Shown piece after piece: positions 17,757 to 27,686 of a stretch of DNA of 64,000 bases. A program made the translations under genes and the position numbers. Numbering within the stretch: position 1 is the stretch's first letter; each line of letters opens with the position of its first letter. The notes beneath the pieces are model-generated. The model made no database searches and was not told where the DNA came from. It worked only from the letters and a program-made list of their open reading frames with translations. The stretch lies in assembly GCA_000828835.1 (NCBI GenBank), contig AP014633.1, forward strand, positions 1,116,001 through 1,180,000. The letters are read 5' to 3'. This stretch comes from Thioploca ingrica (GTDB taxonomy: Bacteria; Pseudomonadota; Gammaproteobacteria; Beggiatoales; Beggiatoaceae).

Positions 17757-18638
17757 ATGAGTTTCTATTTCGCTAAATCTGAGTTGTTTGATCGGTTGTT
17801 GACTTCAATACAGTATGTTATTCCCCAACAGGGGTTGTCACGATTGGTTTTTAAAATCACTCGGTTAGCCATGGGACCGCTGACTTATTGGTTGATAAAG
17901 GGATTTATCAAATTTTATCAGGTGGATATGAGCAGTGCCCAATTTACAGAGGTACGCCACTATGCGACTTTTAATCAATTTTTTACCCGTGCGCTTAAAC
18001 CGACAACGCGTCCGTTATCGAACCAAGCCGAGATTATTAGCCCAGTCGATGGCGAAATTAGCCAAATGGGTCAAATTGAGCAGGGTCAGTTATTGCAAGC
18101 CAAAGGTCATTATTTTCAATTAGAAGATTTATTGGCAAAACAAGCCGATATAGTGACCTGCTTTGAACGAGGTTTATTTTGTACTTGCTATTTGTCACCT
18201 CGAGATTATCATCGTATTCATATGCCCATAACTGGACAATTAACGGATATGATTTATGTCCCCGGACGCTTATTTAGTGTCAACCAGCGCACCAGTCGGG
18301 TTGTTCCCAATCTATTTGCGCGCAATGAGCGAGTTATTTGTTTATTTACAACAGCCGTTGGCCCAATGGCTTTAATTTTAGTGGGCGCACTTCTCGTGGG
18401 AAGTATAGAAACGGTTTGGGCTGGTGTGATTATTCCCAATCAGTTATCTCAAGTGCAACGTTGGCATTATCCTGCTGCTAGTGCACCGGTTTTATCCCAA
18501 GGTGCTGAATTAGGTCGTTTTAATATGGGATCAACGGTCATTTTGTTATTCGATGCCAATCAGGTGAGTTGGTTATCGGAGATTACTGTACCTCATAAAC
18601 AAATTATGGGGCAATCTTTGGCACGAAGTTTGCGGTAA
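17757..18638 (+). CDS. psd: Phosphatidylserine decarboxylase proenzyme
   Basis: Psd makes phosphatidylethanolamine from phosphatidylserine at the inner membrane. The self-cleavage site lies in RFNMGSTVILLF near residue 262: the chain is cut between Gly and Ser and the Ser becomes the pyruvoyl group. The usual LGST reads MGST, a tolerated change at the position before Gly. The catalytic segments SPVDGEIS and RDYHRIHMP are present. The length of 293 is normal for the type I enzyme. It may be in one unit with the upstream methyltransferase. Confidence 0.94.
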   Translation: MSFYFAKSELFDRLLTSIQYVIPQQGLSRLVFKITRLAMGPLTYWLIKGFIKFYQVDMSSAQFTEVRHYATFNQFFTRALKPTTRPLSNQAEIISPVDGEISQMGQIEQGQLLQAKGHYFQLEDLLAKQADIVTCFERGLFCTCYLSPRDYHRIHMPITGQLTDMIYVPGRLFSVNQRTSRVVPNLFARNERVICLFTTAVGPMALILVGALLVGSIETVWAGVIIPNQLSQVQRWHYPAASAPVLSQGAELGRFNMGSTVILLFDANQVSWLSEITVPHKQIMGQSLARSLR

Positions 18639-18718
18639 AATTAGTTATTGCCACAAGCTAGGTTACTCATTAATTTTTATGGAGATTTTTAATAAAAACA
18701 ACTTAAGGATTGATTTTT

Positions 18719-18751
18719 ATGCCAAACTTACATAGCATTGCGCCTCTATGA
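18719..18751 (+). other. Ten-codon leader ORF overlapping the transglycosylase start
   Basis: ATG at 18719 encodes MPNLHSIAPL and ends with TGA overlapping the downstream ATG as ATGA. It has a good ribosome site (AAGGAT, eight bases upstream), whereas the transglycosylase start itself has none. This suggests coupled translation. It is not proven to be translated. Confidence 0.4.
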
Positions 18752-20781
18752 ATACGCATATTTTACTTCTACCGGTTGTAATGATAGTAAGCCTAGTTGG
18801 CTGTAGTAATACCTTAGCTACCAAACCGAGTTCTGGTAGGGAGAAGTTATCTCAACAGCAAGTACTCGAGGCTGTGGCGGATAATAATTCTACCCAGAAT
18901 TCATCGTCTGCTGATTCTACTTATCGAATTGAGACTGAACCAACCGCCTTAGCTTTTGCGTTCTTTGATAAAGCTTTTCCACCAGAGCGGAGTAACTTGT
19001 TTGCCACTCAATGGGCAGTTGAAGATGAACCACAACAGGACTCGATGAAAAAGGTCTCACCCACTTCACGCCTTGTCCAGCGTTTGCCGCAAACACTTCC
19101 GGAACGAATACTGCAGATGTCCTCAACCATTCAGTTGAATACCACTCCAACCGCAACCAGTCAATCCAATAAGCACCAGCAAAGTATCTCTGCAACTGAA
19201 TCTAAGCAACCCGCTACTCCAAGAATTATCAATTCGTTTGCTCCAGTTAAATCTCAAACTACCTCTACTGGGAAAGCTCAGTTGGCTTTGGTTAAGCCAT
19301 TAAATTCCAACCAAGACTTCAAACAATCGAGTCAAAGTAACCGTTCAATGGCTCATAAGCCATCTTCACTAAAACAACGGTCTGAAATTCCTTCTCGTCA
19401 AGTGCCTCAGAAGAAGAAAGTTCTTGCATCGATTACTAACAATAAACACCAAAAAAATCGTTTTACTTCGGTAACCGATCGTGACCTATGGGATCATATT
19501 CGCCAAGGTTATCAATTACCACCGATCGAACATGCTGAAATTCAACGTTTTGTCGATAAATATACACAATATCCATCTTATTTCAACCGAATTTCTACTA
19601 AGGCTCGCCCTTATCTTTATCACATTGTTCAAGAACTAGAAAAACGGGGTATGCCCTTAGAACTGGCTTTATTACCCGCGATTGAAAGTGCTTATGAACC
19701 GATGGCGTTGTCACATAAAAGTGCTGCCGGATTGTGGCAATTTGTATCGTCTACAGCCGACGACTATGGATTAAAGCAAAACATTTGGTATGATGCGCGT
19801 CGTGATATTATGGCGTCTACTTCAGCGGCTTTAAATTATTTACAACAACTGTATAAAACTTTTGATCAAGATTGGCTACTCGCACTCGCGGCTTACAATT
19901 ATGGTCAGGGAAATCTACGCAAAGTCATGAATAAAAATTTAGAGCAAGAAAAACCAACCGACTTTTGGTCATTAGAATTACCTACCGAAACCCGTGAGTA
20001 TGTTCCCAAATTATTTGCTCTCGCTAAGATTGTGGCTCACCCTGAGGAATATGGCATGAAACTAAGTGCGATTGCTGACCAACCTTATTTACAAAAAGTC
20101 AAGATTGACTATCCGATTGATTTATCTTTGGCTGCTAATTTAGCGGGTTTATCACTCAGTGAATTTAAACGGTTGAATGCCGCTTTTCGCCGCGAGGCAC
20201 CGGATCCAGAAGGTCCTTATCATTTGACTTTACCGATCCATGTTGCCGAAAGCTTTAAACAACGTCTGGCTAAACTTCCCCTAGAACAACGTTTATTTAC
20301 TTATGTTGACACTAAACCGGAAGATATACTGGTAGCCACTTCACCTAGTCAAGTTCCAGAACCAACTCCATTAGCGTCGGTTAATATGGCTCTGCAACAA
20401 CACCAAGTTAATAATGGCGAGAATTTGTGGAGTATTGCCAAACAATATAATACCACGGTGGCTCAATTGCGAGAGTTAAATGATCTTAAAGTTGATCAGG
20501 CGTTATATGTAGGCAAACGGTTAAAAGTGCCAACTAACGTATTGCCTTCTCAACCCACTATAATAGCCAATAACTCAGAATCTCAAGAAGAAACTCAACA
20601 ACATCGAGTTCAAGAAGGTGAAACGTTATGGAATATTGCTAAGCGTTATCAAACGACAGTGGCTGTACTTCGTAAACTTAATGAATTAAAAGATAATTCA
20701 GTGATGGTTGGTAAATCTTTGATAGTTCCAACGACCATAGCCACTTTTCAAAAATCAGTCAAGTCTATTCAATCATTTTGA
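18748..20781 (+). CDS. mltD: MltD-like membrane-bound lytic transglycosylase, SLT plus two LysM
   Basis: The enzyme cleaves peptidoglycan glycan strands to 1,6-anhydro products. The N-terminus is a lipoprotein signal with lipobox LVGC (C19). Residues 30-235 are a low-complexity Ser/Gln/Thr/Pro-rich linker longer than in E. coli MltD. The SLT domain follows with catalytic E313 in PAIESAYEP, then SHKSAAGLWQF and AAYNYGQGN. Two LysM domains (about 548-592 and 625-668, GENLWSIAKQYNTTVAQL and GETLWNIAKRYQTTVAVL) bind glycan. Its ATG lacks a ribosome site and overlaps the stop of a leader ORF. Confidence 0.9.
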   Translation: MNTHILLLPVVMIVSLVGCSNTLATKPSSGREKLSQQQVLEAVADNNSTQNSSSADSTYRIETEPTALAFAFFDKAFPPERSNLFATQWAVEDEPQQDSMKKVSPTSRLVQRLPQTLPERILQMSSTIQLNTTPTATSQSNKHQQSISATESKQPATPRIINSFAPVKSQTTSTGKAQLALVKPLNSNQDFKQSSQSNRSMAHKPSSLKQRSEIPSRQVPQKKKVLASITNNKHQKNRFTSVTDRDLWDHIRQGYQLPPIEHAEIQRFVDKYTQYPSYFNRISTKARPYLYHIVQELEKRGMPLELALLPAIESAYEPMALSHKSAAGLWQFVSSTADDYGLKQNIWYDARRDIMASTSAALNYLQQLYKTFDQDWLLALAAYNYGQGNLRKVMNKNLEQEKPTDFWSLELPTETREYVPKLFALAKIVAHPEEYGMKLSAIADQPYLQKVKIDYPIDLSLAANLAGLSLSEFKRLNAAFRREAPDPEGPYHLTLPIHVAESFKQRLAKLPLEQRLFTYVDTKPEDILVATSPSQVPEPTPLASVNMALQQHQVNNGENLWSIAKQYNTTVAQLRELNDLKVDQALYVGKRLKVPTNVLPSQPTIIANNSESQEETQQHRVQEGETLWNIAKRYQTTVAVLRKLNELKDNSVMVGKSLIVPTTIATFQKSVKSIQSF

Positions 20782-21287
20782 CGGTGGAGCAGTGAACCAA
20801 CTTCTTATAACGAGTAAATTTTTTATTACTAAGATGTAATTGGACTTGCTTCTCCGGCAAGAGGTTGAAATAATGCTCTGTGTTTTAAACTAAAGTCAAT
20901 TGGAATAGGGGTAAAATACCTATAAAATATCCCCATTATCCCAGGTGAATTGGAATCTTTAAGTCATTTTCTTACAAAAGATTCTCGTTTCATTAACTGA
21001 ATAATGATGGTTTAAATGAAGGTGACCGGTATTTTTATGTCGACTAACACTATAATAGGTAACTTATCATTTTTAAATGAGTTATTGAATTATCAACATT
21101 GCACTAGGTTAATGAATGTCATCTTGATGATAGATAACATCGCGTGGTAACTAACAGGTGAGATTTTTTAACACAATGATAATATGGATTTTATTACAAT
21201 GCGTTCACACACGTCATCACCTAGTACAGAAACATCGTTTTTGTCTATAAAATATTAGCTATTTTTAATAGTTGGAGGAGCTAACGT
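20782..21287. other. 506-base gap without a recognised gene
   Basis: The gap between the transglycosylase and the DHH gene is AT-rich. A 37-codon frame from the ATG near 21036 has no recognisable product. The last bases carry the strong ribosome site GGAGGAG of the DHH gene. I see no repeat family member or RNA gene here. Confidence 0.4.
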
Positions 21288-22223
21288 ATGTCAGGACAAA
21301 AATATCGCTTGGTGACACGCAGTGATTTTGACGGTTTAATTTGCGCGGTGTTGTTAAAAGAACTGGATTTAATTGAAAATATTAAATTTGTTCATCCTAA
21401 AGATATGCAAGATGGTAAAATTGAAATTAATTCCAATGATATTACCACCAACTTGCCCTATGTCCCGGGAGCACATTTAGTATTTGATCATCACCTAAGT
21501 GAAACTTATCGAATATTAGGCAAAAAGCCCGATAATTATGTGATTGATCCAGATGCACCTTCTGCTTCGAGGGTCGTTTATAATTATTATGGTGGCAAAG
21601 AAGCTTTTCCCAACGTCAGTGAGGAAATGATTATAGCGGTAGACAAAGCTGATTCAGCCCAATTTACGCGCGAAGATATTTTGTCACCGAATGGGTGGGT
21701 ACTCTTAAATTACCTCATGGATCCGCGCAGTGGCTTAGGTCGTTTTAAACAATTTCGGATTTCCAATTATGATTTGATGATGGTATTAATTGATTATTGT
21801 AAAAATCACACGATTGAGCAAATTTTAGAGTTGCCCGATGTGAAAGAACGGATCGATTTATATTTTCAACATCAGCAAGCTTCCATGAAGCAAATTGAAA
21901 AATGCTCTAAGGTATATAAAAATGTGGTGATATTAGATTTACGTAACGAAAAAGAAATTTTTACAGCTAACCGCTTTGTTATTTATGCGTTGTATCCGGA
22001 ATGCAATATTTCTATTCATGTTTTATGGGGTTTACAAAAGCAAAACACGGTATTCGCCGTTGGGAAATCCATTATTGATCGTTCTGCGAAAACGAATATT
22101 GGTGCTTTGATGTTAAAATATGGTGGTGGTGGTCACGAAAAAGCCGGTACCTGTCAAATACCCAATGATCAGGCAGAAGCGGTGTTACAAGAAGTGATTG
22201 CCCAACTCAATGAAAAGAGTTAA
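21288..22223 (+). CDS. DHH-family phosphoesterase, stand-alone paralogue
   Basis: A 311-residue soluble protein with TRSDFDG (D13, D15), DHH near 67-69, and GGGGHEKAGTC near residue 275. It matches residues 14-325 of the protein at 8997 along its full length, including YNYYGGKE, DKADS and LDPRSGLG-like segments. The variant motif DFDGL with DHH and a glycine-rich DHHA1 motif places it near nanoRNase/RecJ-like phosphodiesterases; the substrate is unknown. GGAGGAG fixes the start. The secreted hydrolase follows after 40 bases. Confidence 0.78.
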   Translation: MSGQKYRLVTRSDFDGLICAVLLKELDLIENIKFVHPKDMQDGKIEINSNDITTNLPYVPGAHLVFDHHLSETYRILGKKPDNYVIDPDAPSASRVVYNYYGGKEAFPNVSEEMIIAVDKADSAQFTREDILSPNGWVLLNYLMDPRSGLGRFKQFRISNYDLMMVLIDYCKNHTIEQILELPDVKERIDLYFQHQQASMKQIEKCSKVYKNVVILDLRNEKEIFTANRFVIYALYPECNISIHVLWGLQKQNTVFAVGKSIIDRSAKTNIGALMLKYGGGGHEKAGTCQIPNDQAEAVLQEVIAQLNEKS

Positions 22224-22263
22224 TCAATTCAGATCAGATCTTAGCTGAGTGGAGTGAAACAAA

Positions 22264-23082
22264 ATGTATCATCGTTATGTAATCATTTTATGGTTAACTG
22301 GCTTATTGTTCAGTGCCTTTAGCTATGCTGGACAAACGGTGGTATTGGTGCACGGTTATTTAGCCGATGAGAGTGATTGGCGGTTTAGTGGTATTGTCCC
22401 AGCTTTACAAGTATGGGGTTGGCAAGACGGAGGTAATTGGTTTCCTCAAGCTCCACCCCCACCAATACTACCTTACCAATCAAAACGTTATGTCTATACA
22501 GTTACCCTTCCCTCCGAAGCACCTCTATCGGTTCAAGCCCAGTGGTTAGAGTTCTACTTACAACGGATTAAACATCGACATCCCAATAATGATCTGATTT
22601 TGGTTGGGCATTCAGCGGGGGGTGTAGTGGCTCGGCTGGTCATGGTGTCTAGTAACATCCCAGTACAAGGTTTAATTACCATTGCCAGTCCTCACTTAGG
22701 AACAGATAAAGCTGAAGTGGGAACTCAATTGAGTAATAGCCCCTTAAGTTGGATTGCGCCTTTTCTGGGTCTGGATACGATTAACCGTTCTGAAGGACTT
22801 TACTGGGATTTAGTCAGAGAATACCCCGCTACCCCTTTATTTTGGCTTAATCGTCAACCGCATCCAGAAAATGCTTTTTATGCTTCTATTGTCAGAGTGA
22901 GTGATGATCAATGGGTACCTCCCTATAGCCAAGATATGAACAATGTGCCCGCATTACAAGGTAAGTCACTCACTATTACCACGGGAGGAACTCATAGTTT
23001 GCATCCGGCTGATGGTCCTTTATTAGGTTCCTTATTAGATCGTTTATTAACAAAACCAAATAATAGATTAAAGAAAGAATGA
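22264..23082 (+). CDS. Secreted alpha/beta hydrolase, lipase/PGAP1-like
   Basis: Residues 1-22 form a signal peptide (cleavage near SYAG), so the product is periplasmic or exported. VVLVHGYLADE contributes the oxyanion region, GHSAGG (near residue 116) holds the nucleophile Ser, DDQW an Asp and GGTHSLHP the His of a catalytic triad. It is likely an esterase or lipase acting on lipids or lipid-linked substrates. GGAG lies before the ATG. It could be cotranscribed with the DHH gene, though no functional link is apparent. Confidence 0.78.
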   Translation: MYHRYVIILWLTGLLFSAFSYAGQTVVLVHGYLADESDWRFSGIVPALQVWGWQDGGNWFPQAPPPPILPYQSKRYVYTVTLPSEAPLSVQAQWLEFYLQRIKHRHPNNDLILVGHSAGGVVARLVMVSSNIPVQGLITIASPHLGTDKAEVGTQLSNSPLSWIAPFLGLDTINRSEGLYWDLVREYPATPLFWLNRQPHPENAFYASIVRVSDDQWVPPYSQDMNNVPALQGKSLTITTGGTHSLHPADGPLLGSLLDRLLTKPNNRLKKE

Positions 23083-23152
23083 GTTAGAATTTCAAAACTC
23101 GGTGAATTTGGGAATGTCAAAGGGATGTATCTGGTTGAATTTTACCTTCAAT

Positions 23153-23791
23153 TTAAGGTTCCAGTAATCCCTCTCGAATAGCAATTCGAGTCAGCTCAGC
23201 CACACTAGAAACTTTCAGTTTACTTTTAACGTGAGTGTAATGATGCCCGACGGTTTTAGGACTTAGATTGAGTATTTCAGCAATATCGTTTACGGTTCTG
23301 CCTTGGGCAAGCAGCAGAAATACTTCAAATTCCCGTGGGGATAAACTATCCCGTAAAGGATTAACAGAAGGTGATTTTTTGTTGACTAAATAAGATTGCA
23401 TTTCTTGCCCAATAAAAGGTTTACCTTGAGCAACTTGTCGTACTGCGTCAATCATGACTTTAGCCGCACTTCGTTTAGTGATATATCCCAGTACACCTTC
23501 TTCTAAAGCACGACTGAGAAATATTTCATTTTCATAAACACTAAAAATTAAAATCCGCGCTTTTTTATCATAAGCTCGAATTTTTCTAATCGCACCAAAA
23601 CCGTCCATTCCGGGCATAGATAAGTCCATAATAACGACATCGGGTTGGTTTTTAACGTAACCAATATAAGCTTCATCACCATCGGCTGCTTCCGCTATAA
23701 CCCTAATATCCAAGGTATTTTCCAGTAAGCGTCGATATCCGGCTCGTACTACTTCGTGATCATCAGCCAACAATACTTGAATAGTGCTCAT
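23153..23791 (-). CDS. NarL/UvrY-type response regulator (REC-LuxR HTH)
   Basis: The receiver domain has ADDHEVVRAG, the phospho-acceptor Asp in VVIMDLSMPGMDG (near residue 56) and the Lys in YITKRS. The C-terminal LuxR-type helix-turn-helix (about 147-205, LSPREFEVFLLLAQGRTV) binds DNA. Its start overlaps the stop of the kinase gene as ATGA, so the two are translationally coupled and form a two-component system. Target genes are unknown. Confidence 0.93.
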   Translation of the reverse strand: MSTIQVLLADDHEVVRAGYRRLLENTLDIRVIAEAADGDEAYIGYVKNQPDVVIMDLSMPGMDGFGAIRKIRAYDKKARILIFSVYENEIFLSRALEEGVLGYITKRSAAKVMIDAVRQVAQGKPFIGQEMQSYLVNKKSPSVNPLRDSLSPREFEVFLLLAQGRTVNDIAEILNLSPKTVGHHYTHVKSKLKVSSVAELTRIAIREGLLEP

Positions 23792-25995
23792 GTTAATTTC
23801 TCATACTTTTCTAATAATTTTTTCGCAATTTCCTCATCTTTTCGTTCCCACCGGCCATGTTTATATAAATTTTCTTCCGTAATTGGAATAGTGACAACAA
23901 TTCTCACACCTTGTCCCGGAGCACTTTCTAACAGCCATTGACCGTCTAAAGCTTGAACACGTTCACGCATTCCGATTAATCCTAATCCTCGTTTACGCCG
24001 ATTAAGATTCATTCCTTGACCATCATCTTGAATACCAACGATGAGTTGTTGTGTTACTGGGTCAGCATTTAACGTGATAGTCACTTGAAGTGCTTGCGCA
24101 TATTTTCTTACATTGGTTAAACATTCTTGCGCAATGCGATAAATTGAGATCATAATCACTTCATGTCTATGTAAGGCTTGGTGATCTAAATTACCATGGG
24201 CTTCAAAAGCGCAAGTCGTTTGTGGATGACGAGTCTGCCAGGTGTTAACAAGTTCTCGCAACGCTTCCACTAAACCTAATTGGTCCAAACTACTGGGATG
24301 TAATTCTTGCATTCGTGAATGGACTACATTATATACCCGGGTAGAAACTGCCATGATAGCCTCGGTACTAAAGATAATCTTTCCTGAACAAGGCGATTGA
24401 GTATCTTGGGCAAGATTGGCTATCGTAGCAGCATCTGCCTGAATTGCTGTAATACATTGACCAAATTCATCGTGCAATTCTCGTGCTAATTTTCTATGTT
24501 CCTCTTCTCGGATAGCGAGCAGGCGATGAACCAAAAAACGATTTTCTTCTAGTAATTGTAAAGTTTGTTGTTGAATGAGGTGACGTTCAGTAATATCCTG
24601 TACAGTACCGATGATATGTATCACTTGACCCATCTCATCTTTAATTTTTTCGCCACGGGTATGAATGTAACGTATAGTGCCATTGCGTTGCATAATCCGA
24701 TGCTCAACACTATAGAGCTGATCCTCACTCATCGCTTTATTAATATGGCTTGAAACTAAATTGCGATCATCCGGATGAACTGCGGTTAAAAATAACTCAT
24801 AATTAGGCTCTACGGAGCGAGGACGCAGTCCAAATATTCGATAAATCTCGTCTGAGCAATGAAAAGTATTGTGAATAATATCCCAATCCCAATTGCCCAG
24901 ATGCGCAATTCGCTGTGCCTCGGCCAGACTTGCTTCGCTTCGCCGCAGGCGTTCATGATAAATATCTGCTTGTTCTAACATATTATTAATAGCCATTGCT
25001 AACCTAGAAAGTTCATCTTGTCCAATTACGGTGACTGTTGATAAATTGCCAGTGGTGTCTATTTGCATCACTTCATGGCTTAGTAAGGCTAGTCGAGCCA
25101 GCACTAACCGCTCAAATAGCCATAAAATCAAGCCGGATAAGAGTATAGCGAATACCAACACAATCCCACTTAAATACCACAAACTCGTTAATCCATGTTG
25201 ATAAATTTCCCTCGGCATTTCTACTCTTAATAGAGCGGCGGGTTGTTGGTAAATATCCTTCAACAGAGCATAACCGGCAATACGGTTATCATTTAAAATT
25301 TGAGTGACGGGTGGTTGATTTTCTACTTCAGTCACTTGAACTAACGTAGTGGGAAAAGTTTGATGATGAAGTGGTTGTATATTGATAGCCAGTTGCGTTA
25401 AGTCATTTAATTTTTGGATTGCCGCCGCATCTAACAAGCGTCCCATTATTAAAGTACCTCGACTTGGACCTTGTTTGAGGCTAGTTAAAATAGGATGACT
25501 AGCAACCAACAGGACTTGCTTTTGTAGTAATAGTAAACCGGTCATTTGATTGTTAGTATCAGGATGATATCTAAATAAACTTTGTTCCCCTAGATGCGTC
25601 TTAAGATTGGACGAAATAGATTCTAATTGAGGTTGATTAGTATTATAAGCTCGACCAAACTGAATTTCACCTTTGAGATTTAACAGTACCAGCATATTCA
25701 AATTCAAAGTTTCAAAAGTATTCGGGGTGAAATGAGATGCAGCATAAGCGGCATCGTTACTCGTCATATAGGCGTAGATATCATCTCCAATCGCATAACT
25801 TGCTGCTATTACACCTAATTCAGTTAATTCATGAGCTAAAATATTAACCGTGCTATTCACATTTGCTTTAATATTATTACTCTCAAAAGCAATAAATCCT
25901 TTTAATAAAATGCTTGAAGAAACGATCAATAATAATAATAGTAACCCAATAAGTGCGCTTCCTATAATTAATAATGTCTTTTTACGTAATGTCAT
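23788..25995 (-). CDS. NarX/UhpB-type sensor histidine kinase (CHASE4-HAMP-PAS-HisKA_3)
   Basis: Order from the ATG at 25995 (residue 28 of the longer GTG frame): membrane segment; periplasmic CHASE4-like sensor domain of about 220 residues; second membrane segment (IVLVFAILLSGLILWLF); HAMP; PAS with PAC (AHLGNWDWDIIHNTF); HisKA_3 with the phospho-His in ARELHDEFGQ; and a HATPase domain (DDGQGMN, GLGLIGMRERV). The kinase should phosphorylate the overlapping response regulator. The longer GTG start at 26076 is possible but lacks a ribosome site and would delay the signal anchor. The ligand is unknown. Confidence 0.88.
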   Translation of the reverse strand: MTLRKKTLLIIGSALIGLLLLLLIVSSSILLKGFIAFESNNIKANVNSTVNILAHELTELGVIAASYAIGDDIYAYMTSNDAAYAASHFTPNTFETLNLNMLVLLNLKGEIQFGRAYNTNQPQLESISSNLKTHLGEQSLFRYHPDTNNQMTGLLLLQKQVLLVASHPILTSLKQGPSRGTLIMGRLLDAAAIQKLNDLTQLAINIQPLHHQTFPTTLVQVTEVENQPPVTQILNDNRIAGYALLKDIYQQPAALLRVEMPREIYQHGLTSLWYLSGIVLVFAILLSGLILWLFERLVLARLALLSHEVMQIDTTGNLSTVTVIGQDELSRLAMAINNMLEQADIYHERLRRSEASLAEAQRIAHLGNWDWDIIHNTFHCSDEIYRIFGLRPRSVEPNYELFLTAVHPDDRNLVSSHINKAMSEDQLYSVEHRIMQRNGTIRYIHTRGEKIKDEMGQVIHIIGTVQDITERHLIQQQTLQLLEENRFLVHRLLAIREEEHRKLARELHDEFGQCITAIQADAATIANLAQDTQSPCSGKIIFSTEAIMAVSTRVYNVVHSRMQELHPSSLDQLGLVEALRELVNTWQTRHPQTTCAFEAHGNLDHQALHRHEVIMISIYRIAQECLTNVRKYAQALQVTITLNADPVTQQLIVGIQDDGQGMNLNRRKRGLGLIGMRERVQALDGQWLLESAPGQGVRIVVTIPITEENLYKHGRWERKDEEIAKKLLEKYEKLT

Positions 25996-26293
25996 GGCTT
26001 CAGGTAAGGATTTAATTTTCGGTAGTGCTAAACTAAGAGTGATATCCGCTCTGTCGCAACCAGGGATTGCAATCACCGGTTACATTAAAATCACTACCGT
26101 ATTTTCATTTGTGGTTTTAACATCGTAATCTTGTTGAGATTTGAAGCGAAACCGCGAACAAAAATCATACCTTATTCAATGATCAACTATTATAGTCACC
26201 GAAAATAAACACAGTCGATATATTAATTTCTATAAATATTTTTATAGACTTACCTATTGGGTTTCATTTAAATAAATTGCTTAATTTAAGATT

Positions 26294-26743
26294 ATGTCTG
26301 ACTTTACTGTTCCCATTTGTCTTGAACCGAGTTTTTCTAAACGGTTGGCGTTGGTATTAATGGTATTACATAATGGAGCATTGTTATTATTATTTACTCT
26401 CACCTTATCTTCATTTATTAAATTCGGTATTGGGTTATTCATACTAGTGAGTTCATGGTATACCACCCGCCGACACTTATTATTTATCAATCACTCATTA
26501 TATGGATGTATTTTATACTATGACCAACTATCCCACTGTATCAAAGTCAAATTACTTTCAGGACCAGAAACACAAATTGCATCAGGAAGTTATAGTCATC
26601 CACTCTTAGTCATATTAAGGGTAAAGGGTCAAAGGCATGCGCTAGTTCTTTTTGCTGATGCTTTAGATCAACCAACCTTCCGTCATTTACGGGTTCACAT
26701 CCGTCATGCCAATTTCGAGTGTCATCATGGAGTTAGCTATTAA
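26294..26743 (+). CDS. YgfX/CptA-like inner-membrane protein
   Basis: A 149-residue protein with the pattern of the YgfX family: a short basic N-terminal strand with PICLEPSFSKRLALVL, two close hydrophobic segments (about 20-55), and a beta-rich cytoplasmic tail ending with a conserved-looking HLRVHIRH. YgfX in E. coli (CptA) is reported to affect cytoskeletal proteins and lies next to sdhE; here no sdhE is adjacent. The family assignment is moderate, based on layout and the LEPS segment only. Confidence 0.5.
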   Translation: MSDFTVPICLEPSFSKRLALVLMVLHNGALLLLFTLTLSSFIKFGIGLFILVSSWYTTRRHLLFINHSLYGCILYYDQLSHCIKVKLLSGPETQIASGSYSHPLLVILRVKGQRHALVLFADALDQPTFRHLRVHIRHANFECHHGVSY

Positions 26744-26765
26744 TTTAGCCTAACTCCATTGATTG

Positions 26766-27485
26766 CTAACAATTCTTTTCCAGATAATTACTGTTAACCC
26801 AGCCGTTTATTCCTTTATAACTGACAGGTACCCAACGTGATTTATCAATTTCTTTTTCCGCCCCGGTGATTTCGACTTCAGTTCCATCATAAGGAATACC
26901 ACCGACTCGTTGCGACTTGACATCCGGTTCGGAACGTACCCAGAGCATATCATTGACCTTGACCTTAATGACTCGATAGAAACAGGTTGGTGAGGAGACT
27001 CGTAAAGATTGACCCGCCGACAAATTGTAAGGGGGTTTTAATTCGTTCCATTGCGCCATTTCTTCAACAGTCGCACCATACCTTTGTGAAAGACTAAATA
27101 AGGTTTCTCCTTCAACCACGGTATGATAATCTGGAATCGATTCGGAATTCGTTGTTGCCGCTGTCGCTGCTGCTGACGTAGTTACGGGACAATCTGATTC
27201 GAGATAACCTTGATTAACCCAACCGGTGATTCCCTGGTATTCGATGGGGATCCAATACGATTTACCCACTGCTAATTCGGGACCGGTGATTTTGATTTTA
27301 GTACCATCATGTGGGATAGAACCCAGTTTTTTATATTTGACATGGGGTCCAAACCGAATTAGGAGACTATCCTTTTCTTTAACTTTAACCACATGATAAG
27401 AACACTCCTCAGCGGCAAGCGCTAGTTGTTGCCACAGAGCGACTATGCCTATTACACTGATTAACAATTTTTTCCCTTGCTGCAT
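26766..27485 (-). CDS. Secreted SH3b-LysM-SH3b protein
   Basis: Signal peptide (residues 1-24, ending LALAAEE). SH3b domain 1 (about 28-98), LysM (about 119-163, GETLFSLSQRYGATVEEM) and SH3b domain 2 (about 168-239). The two SH3b copies align throughout, from C-Y-H-V-V-K-V to GWVNQGYLE / GWVNSNYLE, with paired cysteines at their ends, so they arose by internal duplication. All three are peptidoglycan-binding modules; no catalytic domain is present. AAGGAGG gives a strong start. Confidence 0.85.
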   Translation of the reverse strand: MQQGKKLLISVIGIVALWQQLALAAEECSYHVVKVKEKDSLLIRFGPHVKYKKLGSIPHDGTKIKITGPELAVGKSYWIPIEYQGITGWVNQGYLESDCPVTTSAAATAATTNSESIPDYHTVVEGETLFSLSQRYGATVEEMAQWNELKPPYNLSAGQSLRVSSPTCFYRVIKVKVNDMLWVRSEPDVKSQRVGGIPYDGTEVEITGAEKEIDKSRWVPVSYKGINGWVNSNYLEKNC

Positions 27486-27686
27486 TTTATCCTCCTTATT
27501 TCAGGTTAAGTAAATCGGGTAACCAACGATAAATTGTTTAATGCTACAACACAATTATTCGAATATCTAGTCATGCTCAGCATTATTTAAGGTAATTTTA
27601 ATATATATTAGTAAGTTACATAAATAAATCAGTAATACTCACTATTTAAAAAAATTGACGGGCTCATTGGATAATAGGATATTACT

